Positions 1 to 6,624 of a DNA stretch of 64,000 bases are shown here, piece by piece. Position 1 is the first letter of the stretch, and every line of letters begins with the position of its first letter. Under the pieces are notes generated by a model. The model did not search any database. It was not told where the DNA came from and saw nothing but the letters and a program-made list of their open reading frames with translations. Made by a program: the position numbers and the translations under genes. The DNA is from Manganitrophus sp963718695 (GTDB lineage: Bacteria; Nitrospirota; Nitrospiria; SBBL01; Manganitrophaceae), in assembly GCA_963718695.1 (NCBI GenBank), contig OY970371.1:4340001-4404000 (forward strand), read 5' to 3'.

Positions 1-39
1 GAGGCCGATACTGAATCGTACCGCGAGGAATTTCGTTAA
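1..39 (+). CDS. Possible C-terminal tail of an upstream gene (cut by window edge)
   Basis: Frame 1 is open from the first base to a TAA at 37-39 and reads EADTESYREEFR. Thirteen codons are too few to identify a product, and chance is a real alternative. The bases from 40 to 107 show nothing else I can name. Confidence 0.2.
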   Translation, partial: EADTESYREEFR

Positions 40-107
40 TCTGAGCGGTTCATTTTAGTGCAACATTAGAAAAATAAATTCATCACCTCATGAACTGATT
101 GGACCGG

Positions 108-395
108 ATGAAGACTTCGGAAATTTTACAAGAGATCGATATCCCCAGACACAAGCTCTATTATCTCGAGCAGAAGGGGTATGTCACGCCGAAGCGGATT
201 CCGATGGGAGACCTGGAGGCGCGGGAATACAGCCGAGAGGATCTGCTCAAGATCAAATTCATTTGGAAGTATTTAAGCAAGGGATTCAAGCACAAAGTCG
301 CTTATGAGAAGGCCATGGAGGAGATCGCTTCCATGAACGGGAATGGGTCCGCCAACGGCAACGGGTCGTCTGGGACGACCCATTCGAGGGGATAA
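108..395 (+). CDS. Small MerR-family HTH protein
   Basis: The product is about 95 residues and begins with a MerR-type winged-helix DNA-binding region (MKTSEILQEI, then KLYYLEQKGYVTP, the usual helix-turn-helix plus wing). A short helix follows and the tail is low-complexity, rich in Gly, Asn and Ser. It has no effector-binding domain, so it may act as a small transcription factor whose ligand is unknown. A TTG at 99 would add three residues; ATG at 108 is preferred because the fold begins there. It ends two bases before pilM and is probably co-transcribed with the pilus genes. A role in controlling that operon is inference from position only. Confidence 0.75.
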   Translation: MKTSEILQEIDIPRHKLYYLEQKGYVTPKRIPMGDLEAREYSREDLLKIKFIWKYLSKGFKHKVAYEKAMEEIASMNGNGSANGNGSSGTTHSRG

Positions 396-396
396 C

Positions 397-1419
397 ATGG
401 GATGGCTGTCATTTAAAAAGCCGTTTTGGGCCATTGACATCGGGGCGAGCTCGGTGAAAGTGGTCCGGGTTTGTCGGACGCGGCAAGGGGTAAAGCTGCT
501 TGATATTGGGCTCAAAGAGCTCCCGATCGAGCAGGATTTTCGCCAGGAAAATATCGCCGCCGCCTTGGAAGAGTTGATCAAGGAGAAAAAACGGCCGAAG
601 GCGGTCATCAATTTTTCAGGCCAGGCCCCCTTGATCCGTCACTTGACTCTTCCCGTCATGCCGAAGGAGGAGCTTGCGGAGGCGGTGAAGTGGGAGGCGA
701 AAAAACTGGTCTCCATTCCGATGGAGGAGATGGTTCTCGATTTTATTATCGCCGGGGGGCGGCAGGAGCGCGAGACCCAGCGATACGATTTGATCCTCGT
801 GGTGGCAGAAAAGAGCACCCTCCGGGAGCAATGGGCGATGATGCAGCGGGCGGGGCTCGACATTATCGCCATCGATGTGAACCCTCTTTCTCTGCTGAAT
901 ACCATCCGGTTGAGTTATGGAAAGGAGCTGACCGGGAATTTCATCTACATCGATATCGGCGCTGTGAAGACCGATATGACGATTCTCAAAGATGGCGTTC
1001 TTCGGTTTACCCGGCGACTTGAAATGGGCGGGGAGCAAATCACCCGCCGACTCGAACGGGAGAGGGGCCTGTCTTATGAGGACGCGGAAAAACTAAAACG
1101 CGAAAAGGGACTCGGCGCGGAAGAAGGGCCGCAGGCGATCATCAAAAATGAAATCGACCGGTTTATCGTTGAAATCCAGCGGTCGATCGATTACTACCGG
1201 GCTCAGTTCCGGGAAGGGGTCTTCAAAAAAGTGATCCTGATGGGAGGAGGGGCGCTCCTTCCCGGTTTCTCCGATTATTTTGGAAGTTATTTTGATGCCG
1301 AGATGGAAATTGACGATCCTCTGGCGGGGATCATCGGTACGGAGTCGGTCGGTGCAATCCGGGCCATTGCCCCCCGCTTCTCAAGCGGGATCGGGTTGGC
1401 CCTCCGTTCTCATAATTAA
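397..1419 (+). CDS. pilM: Type IV pilus inner-membrane assembly ATPase-like protein PilM
   Basis: PilM is a cytoplasmic actin/FtsA-fold protein that docks on the PilN tail and links the pilus motor to the alignment complex. The product is 340 residues, normal for the family. Visible motifs are the first phosphate loop (FWAIDIGASSVKVV, near residue 10), a second (FIYIDIGAVKTDM, near 185) and the adenosine-site glycines (VILMGGGALLPGF, near 290). The start at 397 lies two bases after the MerR-like stop and follows a CGAGGGG ribosome site; an in-frame upstream start would overlap the previous gene by 50 bases. It heads a pilMNOPQ operon. Confidence 0.95.
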   Translation: MGWLSFKKPFWAIDIGASSVKVVRVCRTRQGVKLLDIGLKELPIEQDFRQENIAAALEELIKEKKRPKAVINFSGQAPLIRHLTLPVMPKEELAEAVKWEAKKLVSIPMEEMVLDFIIAGGRQERETQRYDLILVVAEKSTLREQWAMMQRAGLDIIAIDVNPLSLLNTIRLSYGKELTGNFIYIDIGAVKTDMTILKDGVLRFTRRLEMGGEQITRRLERERGLSYEDAEKLKREKGLGAEEGPQAIIKNEIDRFIVEIQRSIDYYRAQFREGVFKKVILMGGGALLPGFSDYFGSYFDAEMEIDDPLAGIIGTESVGAIRAIAPRFSSGIGLALRSHN

Positions 1420-1457
1420 GATGGCTCTTTCCGATTTTTCGGAATGGGCGGACGAGG

Positions 1458-2030
1458 ATGATGAAGGAACATATTAACCTCTTTCAACCTGAGCTTCTTG
1501 AAGGAGCCGCCAAAGCGAAACCGTTGCGCAAAAAGCAATGGATCGGCGCTTCGGTCGGGATGCTCTTTCTTCTGCTGGTCGTATTCTACGTCCAGGATGA
1601 GAAGAAACAAATTCTGCTTAAGAGAGAGGTCGATGCAATTTTACAACAGCGCCAGCAACTCGAGCAGCAGATGGCGGCGTTGACGCAGGTCACCCTCCCC
1701 GGAGAGGAGGCGCAGCGTTTCTTGACGGAAGAGGCGATCCTGAAAGAGCGGGTTGCCTGGTCGAGGGTCTTGGTCGAGGTGAGCCGGGTGGTTCCGGAAG
1801 GGGTGTGGATCACCGGGCTTGAGAACGATGCGACGCAGGGGGTTCGTTTCGACGGGTTCGCGGCATCGTATCAAAAGGTGACCGACCTGATGGCGTCGCT
1901 GGAAGTCTCCCCCCTGTTCCAAGATGTGCTGCTCGATTTTTCACGGCAGAATCCGGAGCGGAGGGTCGATTTCTCAATTCATACCCGCTTAAAACCGTCC
2001 GGTCCCGAAAACCAGTCGGGGAAGAGATGA
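1458..2030 (+). CDS. pilN: Type IV pilus assembly protein PilN
   Basis: PilN is a bitopic inner-membrane protein that pairs with PilO. The N-terminus carries the short cytoplasmic HINLFQPELL segment, matching the Ile-Asn-Leu motif that binds PilM. One membrane helix spans about residues 30-48, then a coiled coil (KREVDAILQQRQQLEQQMA) and a periplasmic ferredoxin-like domain. Length is 190 residues, typical. A second ATG lies three bases downstream at 1461. The gene overlaps pilO by four bases (ATGA), which suggests translational coupling. Confidence 0.93.
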   Translation: MMKEHINLFQPELLEGAAKAKPLRKKQWIGASVGMLFLLLVVFYVQDEKKQILLKREVDAILQQRQQLEQQMAALTQVTLPGEEAQRFLTEEAILKERVAWSRVLVEVSRVVPEGVWITGLENDATQGVRFDGFAASYQKVTDLMASLEVSPLFQDVLLDFSRQNPERRVDFSIHTRLKPSGPENQSGKR

Positions 2031-2578
2031 GCGTATTGAATCAAATACAGTGGTCCAAATTATCAAAGCGGGAGCGAATCCTCTTTGTCTCCACGCTGGT
2101 TGCGCTCATCTATTCGTTTGTCTTCTTTTTCTTTCTCCCCAGGATGGCGGAGCGTCAGCGATTGGATGAACAAAAGAGAAACCTTCAGCAAGAAATTTCG
2201 GCCCTCTCCTCCACCCTCCCCGTCCTGATGCGAAAAGCCGAAGCCGCCGGGACCCCTGAGCCCGAACCGGCGGGGCTCCTTCCGGATGCGTCGCTCTCGT
2301 CGATTTTAGAAGAGCTCAGCCGGTTGGCGCGGATTAAGGAGGTCCAGCTGATTGAGTTGAAGCCGAGTCCGGCTGAAAAGAAAGAAGGCTATGAAGTTTT
2401 GTCGGTTCAGATAAAGATCCGCTCCCGATTCTTCAATCTTGGGGATTACATCTCCGCCCTGGAGCGTCTCCCGCGCCCCGTTATTATCGAGCGTCTTAAA
2501 ATTGAATCAACTGCGGAGACCAGTCCCGAGGTGACCGCCGAGCTGGTTCTTCATGTTTATAAGGGAGGAGGGGTATGA
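2027..2578 (+). CDS. pilO: Type IV pilus assembly protein PilO
   Basis: PilO forms the periplasmic alignment complex with PilN and contacts PilP. The sequence has a short cytoplasmic head, one membrane helix (about residues 20-40, ILFVSTLVALIYSFVFFF), a coiled coil (RLDEQKRNLQQEISALSS) and a C-terminal domain. At 183 residues it is close to the usual size. Four-base ATGA overlaps at both ends, with pilN upstream and pilP downstream, argue for tight co-translation. Confidence 0.92.
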   Translation: MSVLNQIQWSKLSKRERILFVSTLVALIYSFVFFFFLPRMAERQRLDEQKRNLQQEISALSSTLPVLMRKAEAAGTPEPEPAGLLPDASLSSILEELSRLARIKEVQLIELKPSPAEKKEGYEVLSVQIKIRSRFFNLGDYISALERLPRPVIIERLKIESTAETSPEVTAELVLHVYKGGGV

Positions 2579-2976
2579 ACAAAGTCGGCCTTCTTGTCGG
2601 ATCTCTTTGTTCGCTTCTTCTCACCACGCCTGTCTTCTCGGCGCAAAGCGCCCCGTCGCTGATCGATATGAATCGCGCCTTTCTCGAGGAGAAGCAAAAT
2701 ACGACCGAGTGGGGAAGAGATCCTTTCATTCTTCCGGTTCGTCCCAACGAGCAGGGGACGTCGAACAGTGTGGAGACCGACGCCGGAAAATCATTCTCCT
2801 TGAGCGCGATCATTTATCGGGATGGAGAAGGGGCCGCGATCATCAATCACCGTATTCTTCGTTTGGGGGATCGGATTGATGGGATGATGGTGCAAGAAAT
2901 TCTTTCCGATCGCGTGATTCTCAGAGAAGGATCCAGGATGTTGGAGTTAAAAGTCGATCAATTTTTAGCGAAGTAA
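2575..2976 (+). CDS. pilP: Type IV pilus assembly protein PilP (short form)
   Basis: PilP links the inner-membrane PilN/PilO pair to the secretin PilQ. The product begins with a signal peptide ending near VFSA, has the family's WGRDPF motif near residue 46, and ends in the small beta-sandwich (ILRLGDRIDGMMVQEILSD). At 133 residues it is shorter than the common ~175. A Cys lies inside the signal peptide (GSLCSLL), but it is not followed by a convincing lipobox-processed tail, so lipidation is uncertain. It sits 24 bases before pilQ. Confidence 0.9.
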   Translation: MNKVGLLVGSLCSLLLTTPVFSAQSAPSLIDMNRAFLEEKQNTTEWGRDPFILPVRPNEQGTSNSVETDAGKSFSLSAIIYRDGEGAAIINHRILRLGDRIDGMMVQEILSDRVILREGSRMLELKVDQFLAK

Positions 2977-3000
2977 ACGCTGCTATGCGGAGGATCTTCC

Positions 3001-4410
3001 ATGAACGCCTTCTTTAAAGCTCGACCCCGAGGGACTCTTTTTAATATCGTGATCTACTTTGCCCTCTCTTTACTTTTTTCCCCCGCGGCAGTGGGAGCGG
3101 ATGCAAGAGCGGAGACCGACCGTGCGTCCATCTCGGTTAAAAAGGATGATTCCCTCTTTTCGATGGAATTCCGAAATGCCGAGCTGAAAGATGTCCTTCG
3201 CGCGCTCGGACAAGAGAATAATCTTAATATTATCATCAGTGATGATGTCGATGGAAAGTTGACCCTCAGCTTTCGGGAGGTCACCTTTGAGGAGGCCCTC
3301 GAGGCGATTCTAAAGATCAACAATCTGACTTCTTTTCGGGAAGGAGACATTATTCGCGTCATGAAATCTCCTTTTGGGGAGGGAGAAGCCGATCTTGCAA
3401 CCGAGATCATCCCCATCCATTTTGCCAATGCCAAAGAGATGCAGGAGAGCGTGAAAGGGCTACTGACCAAAAAAGGAAGTCTTACCGTTGATGTCCGAAC
3501 CAATGCTCTGGTCGTCCGTGATTACACCTGGAATATGGCAAAGATTAATGGAGTGATAAAGCACCTGGACAGTAAGACCCCTCAGGTGATGATTGAAGCA
3601 CGCATTGTCGAGGTGAGCTCCAATTTCGCACGTGAGTTGGGTGTCCAGTGGGGAGGGGCATACGAATCGGATCGGTTTCTGGTAACCGGGGCGACGAGAG
3701 GGACAACGTCAACGACAGGTTCAAACGCCCTGTCGGGGGGAGCCGGTCTTTCAGGGAATAATTTTGCGGTCAATCTTCCGGCGGCGGTCGGTGTGGGTGC
3801 GGGCGGGGGACTTGGTTTTACCTTCGCCAATGCCGGATCGAGCCTTCAACTGGATCTTCAGCTCTCCGCGATGGAAGACACCGGGCGAGGGAAGATCCTG
3901 TCGAATCCCCGCATTCTTACTTTAAATAATAAAGAAGCAAAAATTTCCAGCGGAACAGAGATTCTCATTCCGACCACTTCGATTCTATCGACCGCAACCT
4001 CTTCGACGGAAACAACCGCCGGTGCAACGACGACAACAGGAGTAACCATCATTGATGCGAAATTAGAGCTCACTGTGACGCCACATATTACTCCGGATAA
4101 CCAGATCCTGCTTCATGTGAAGACGGAAAAGAAAGATCCGGATTATAATCGTCAGGTCCAGAACATTCCTCCTTTAAATACGCGTACGGCTGAGACGGAT
4201 CTCTTAGTGGGAGACAACGAGACAGTCGTGATCGGGGGAATTTACACTCGAAACGAGTCTCAAGGAGAGAAGAGTGTTCCCTGGCTCTCAAAAATTCCAA
4301 TTTTAGGTTGGTTATTTAAAAAAGAAACGAAAAACGACATCCAAAATGAACTCTTGATTTTCATCACGCCGACCGTCTATAAAGGAGGAAACGAGGTCGC
4401 CCGGCAGTAG
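3001..4410 (+). CDS. pilQ: Type IV pilus secretin PilQ (minimal, no AMIN domain)
   Basis: PilQ is the outer-membrane secretin ring through which the pilus exits. The 469-residue product has a signal peptide (residues ~1-33) and an STN/N0-type domain (~50-125, with FRNAELKDVLRALGQENN). An N1-type domain follows (~130-200), then a Gly/Ser/Thr-rich insert and a C-terminal secretin domain ending in the hallmark VPWLSKIPILGWLFK and ELLIFITPTV segments. Most PilQ proteins are ~600-750 residues and carry N-terminal AMIN domains that bind peptidoglycan; none is visible here. A GGAGG ribosome site precedes the ATG. Confidence 0.94.
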   Translation: MNAFFKARPRGTLFNIVIYFALSLLFSPAAVGADARAETDRASISVKKDDSLFSMEFRNAELKDVLRALGQENNLNIIISDDVDGKLTLSFREVTFEEALEAILKINNLTSFREGDIIRVMKSPFGEGEADLATEIIPIHFANAKEMQESVKGLLTKKGSLTVDVRTNALVVRDYTWNMAKINGVIKHLDSKTPQVMIEARIVEVSSNFARELGVQWGGAYESDRFLVTGATRGTTSTTGSNALSGGAGLSGNNFAVNLPAAVGVGAGGGLGFTFANAGSSLQLDLQLSAMEDTGRGKILSNPRILTLNNKEAKISSGTEILIPTTSILSTATSSTETTAGATTTTGVTIIDAKLELTVTPHITPDNQILLHVKTEKKDPDYNRQVQNIPPLNTRTAETDLLVGDNETVVIGGIYTRNESQGEKSVPWLSKIPILGWLFKKETKNDIQNELLIFITPTVYKGGNEVARQ

Positions 4411-4467
4411 GAGGCCTGGGGCCTAACCGCCTCGCCATTTATTTTTCCTGCCGAATCGAATTGTCCT

Positions 4468-4785
4468 ATGGATGAAATTGTAATCCTTATTACCACCCCT
4501 TCCAAAGAAGAAGGAGAGAAGATCGGTCGGACTCTTGTCGAAAAGAAGCTGGCCGCCTGCGCCAATATTCTCTCTCCGATCTCGTCGATTTTCTCGTGGG
4601 AGGGCAAAATATGTCAGGAACAGGAATCGCTGGTGATTTTAAAAACCAGAAGAGACTGTTTTGCCCGGTTGGCTGAAGAGGTAAAAAAGCACCATTCTTA
4701 TTCTGTGCCGGAAATCATTGCCCTTCCCCTGGTGGAAGGTTCTTTGGACTACCTTAAATGGATTCAAGACAATACTCAGCCCTAG
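4468..4785 (+). CDS. cutA: CutA1 divalent-cation tolerance protein
   Basis: CutA1 is a small trimeric ferredoxin-fold protein linked to copper and other divalent-metal tolerance, with a biochemical role that remains unclear. The product is 105 residues, a full-length family member. It carries the typical EKKLAACANI segment (Cys near 35), the ISSIFSWEGKI strand and the C-terminal YSVPEIIALPL...YLKWI region. The start has only a weak ribosome site. It lies 57 bases after pilQ on the same strand and is followed by a long AT-rich spacer, so it may be the last gene of the pil transcript. Confidence 0.92.
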   Translation: MDEIVILITTPSKEEGEKIGRTLVEKKLAACANILSPISSIFSWEGKICQEQESLVILKTRRDCFARLAEEVKKHHSYSVPEIIALPLVEGSLDYLKWIQDNTQP

Positions 4786-4824
4786 CGAAATTTCATCTGC
4801 TTCGAACCCCTGAAGGAAGAGAGA

Positions 4825-4846
4825 GATACCCTTTGGAGAGGGTATC
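4825..4846 (+). other. Hairpin downstream of cutA
   Basis: GATACCCT (4825-4832) and AGGGTATC (4839-4846) form a perfect 8-bp stem with a 6-base loop. No T-tract follows (AAAA follows instead), so it is at best a weak terminator or an mRNA 3'-end stabiliser for cutA. Confidence 0.4.
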
Positions 4847-5102
4847 AAAATAGATACACACGTCCGGGATTCCGATGTTTTAGATTGTGGTTGTCTATAT
4901 ACTTCAACTCTGTATTTCTTCTTGCACCTGCCTGGTTGGTAAGGCTAATTTAGATTCAGACACATCGCATTTTTAATTGAGTTTCAATCGGCGCTAACAC
5001 ATTTAAATATCAGATGCTTATCATTCAATCCATGAAGGTATTTAGCGAAACAGAGAACCGATTTGTCTTTTATTTCCTAGGAAGTATGCTGTATTATTTG
5101 CC

Positions 5103-5130
5103 TTGACAAGAGGTTAAAAACTGCTAGATT
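5103..5130 (+). promoter_or_regulatory. Candidate sigma70-type promoter, distal, upstream of the M23 peptidase
   Basis: TTGACA at 5103-5108, a 16-base spacer, and TAGATT at 5125-5130 (4 of 6). Transcription would start about 110 bases upstream of the M23 gene's ATG, giving a long leader or a small RNA. Confidence 0.5.
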
Positions 5131-5196
5131 TAGGTCTGATAGAGAGACGATTGAACATGCCATTACCGGGATTTATGATTTCAAGGTATATCCAGC

Positions 5197-5226
5197 TTGA
5201 CAAAGAGGAAAAGGCTGTGATACCAT
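5197..5226 (+). promoter_or_regulatory. Candidate sigma70-type promoter, proximal, of the M23 peptidase gene
   Basis: TTGACA at 5197-5202, an 18-base spacer, and TACCAT at 5221-5226 (4 of 6). The predicted start near 5233 leaves room for the AGGAG ribosome site (about 5242-5246) before ATG 5251. Confidence 0.5.
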
Positions 5227-5250
5227 CCCGGCCAAATTTTTAGGAGAGAC

Positions 5251-6150
5251 ATGATGGGGAAGAATGACGACTCCTATACGATTGTGATTCTCCCGAGTCC
5301 CACATCGGAACCATACCGTTTCTCGCTCAGCAAAAAAACCTGCAAATATTTGGTCGGATTTTCATCGGTCCTCTTGTTGGTTCTTGCCGGCTTTTTCGTG
5401 CAATATTTCTTGATGCTGAGCCAAATTACAGAATTAAAAGACCTTCGAAGAGAAGCCAAAACCCAAAAAATACAAATCCAGAGTTTCTTGACGACCATTG
5501 ACGATTTGAAAAATCAAATGGGTCGCCTGATCGAATTAGACCAGAAATTGAGAGTTATTACCGACATCGGCCCGAGGAAAGAGGTCGGTGTCGTCGGTTT
5601 AGGAGGGCAGGAAGAGATTGGTCTTTCTCATTCAGGTTCCTCAGAGTTAATGACATCGATTCAACTTGACTTAGGAGACCTCCAAGCCAAGGCGATCGCG
5701 CAAGAAAAGAGCTTCCAAGAATTGACCGAAGCCGTTCAGACCCGCCAATCTTTATGGGCTTCGACCCCCTCGATCTGGCCCACAACGGGTTGGCTCACAT
5801 CCGGTTATGGTAATCGCGTCTCCCCCTTTACAGGAAGAGTAAGTAAGCACAATGGGATTGACATCGCATCCCGCCAGGATACCCCTGTCATCGCACCGGC
5901 CGCCGGAGTGGTGAGTTACACCGGATTTGACAGTGGACTCGGAAAGCTGATCAAAGTCAATCACGGTTATGGAATTGTGACCTATTACGGTCATCTGGCG
6001 AAGGCGGCAGTGAAAGTTGGACAAAAAATAAAGCGGGGAGATGTCATCGCTTATGTCGGAAGCACTGGCCTCTCAACTGGACCCCACCTCCATTATGAAG
6101 TTTATGTAAATGATGTACCTGTCAATCCAATGAGATATATTTTGAATTAA
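5251..6150 (+). CDS. Membrane-anchored M23 (LytM-type) peptidoglycan endopeptidase
   Basis: The N-terminus is a short cytoplasmic segment and one membrane helix (about residues 34-56), followed by a periplasmic coiled coil (~57-110) and a C-terminal M23 peptidase domain (~185-299). The zinc site is intact: HNGID supplies the first His and Asp, and HLHYE supplies the HxH pair. The fold-typical GYGNRVSPFTG and GSTGLSTGPH segments are present. Such proteins cleave peptide cross-links in peptidoglycan or activate amidases. The gene stands alone between two tandem promoters and a downstream hairpin. The exact cleavage specificity cannot be read from the sequence. Confidence 0.9.
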   Translation: MMGKNDDSYTIVILPSPTSEPYRFSLSKKTCKYLVGFSSVLLLVLAGFFVQYFLMLSQITELKDLRREAKTQKIQIQSFLTTIDDLKNQMGRLIELDQKLRVITDIGPRKEVGVVGLGGQEEIGLSHSGSSELMTSIQLDLGDLQAKAIAQEKSFQELTEAVQTRQSLWASTPSIWPTTGWLTSGYGNRVSPFTGRVSKHNGIDIASRQDTPVIAPAAGVVSYTGFDSGLGKLIKVNHGYGIVTYYGHLAKAAVKVGQKIKRGDVIAYVGSTGLSTGPHLHYEVYVNDVPVNPMRYILN

Positions 6151-6158
6151 GAGAGCTC

Positions 6159-6181
6159 AAGAGAAGGGCACTCCTTCTCTT
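6159..6181 (+). terminator. Weak hairpin terminator after the M23 gene
   Basis: AAGAGAAGG (6159-6167) and CCTTCTCTT (6173-6181) make a 9-bp stem with a 5-base loop, nine bases after the stop codon. No T-run follows, so termination would be inefficient or factor-dependent. Confidence 0.35.
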
Positions 6182-6288
6182 TGAAGGGGGGAGAGACTGC
6201 GCGGGTTTCTCTCTGAATTATCAACACCCCATCCTGGTTCGGGCCGGGGAGGCTGATCAAGATGGGCAGCAGGAGGGTTTGAGGTCAG

Positions 6289-6492
6289 ATGGCGGTGAAA
6301 GGGAAAGTAAAGTGGTTCAATGAGAAAAAAGGCTATGGATTTATTGAAAGGGAAGATGGGGGAGATGTGTTTGTCCATTTTTCAGCGATCAAGGGGGAGG
6401 GGTTCAAGACATTGGCTGAAGGGCAGACGGTCGAGTTTGAGATTATTCAGGGCGAGAAGGGTCCGCAGGCTGCCAACGTTGTAAAGGAATAG
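6289..6492 (+). CDS. Cold-shock-domain RNA chaperone (CspA family)
   Basis: The product is a 67-residue single cold-shock domain with both nucleic-acid-binding motifs: KGYGFIE (RNP1, near residue 16) and VFVHFSAI (RNP2, near 28). Family members melt mRNA structure or act as antiterminators. The ATG follows a GGAGGG-type ribosome site. A strong intrinsic terminator lies 16 bases after the stop, so the gene is monocistronic. Which paralogue it is, and whether cold induces it, cannot be told. Confidence 0.93.
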   Translation: MAVKGKVKWFNEKKGYGFIEREDGGDVFVHFSAIKGEGFKTLAEGQTVEFEIIQGEKGPQAANVVKE

Positions 6493-6507
6493 GAATGGAA
6501 CGGTTTC

Positions 6508-6543
6508 AACCCCGACAAGCTCTTCTTGTCGGGGTTTTTTTTT
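6508..6543 (+). terminator. Strong intrinsic terminator after the cold-shock gene
   Basis: CCCCGACAAG (6510-6519) pairs with CTTGTCGGGG (6525-6534) in a perfect 10-bp stem with a 5-base loop, followed directly by nine T residues (6535-6543). It separates the cold-shock gene from secA. Confidence 0.92.
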
Positions 6544-6575
6544 GGGGGCAGATAGTAACGGTGAATGTTCTATGA

Positions 6576-6581
6576 TATAAT
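6576..6581 (+). promoter_or_regulatory. Candidate -10 element for secA
   Basis: A perfect TATAAT lies at 6576-6581 between the upstream terminator and secA. The -35 position (TAGTAA at 6553-6558) matches only 3 of 6. The predicted start is about 35 bases upstream of the secA ATG. Confidence 0.45.
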
Positions 6582-6624
6582 CAAAACATTTTGAGAAGCA
6601 CTCTCTATAGATTAAGGAATCGCA

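Larger units (their letters stand above)
4850..5250. other. AT-rich intergenic region
   Basis: This stretch is clearly richer in A and T than the neighbouring genes and holds no open frame with coding character. Its right half carries two TTGACA boxes, annotated separately. I see no repeat, tRNA or recognisable riboswitch in it. Confidence 0.6.
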
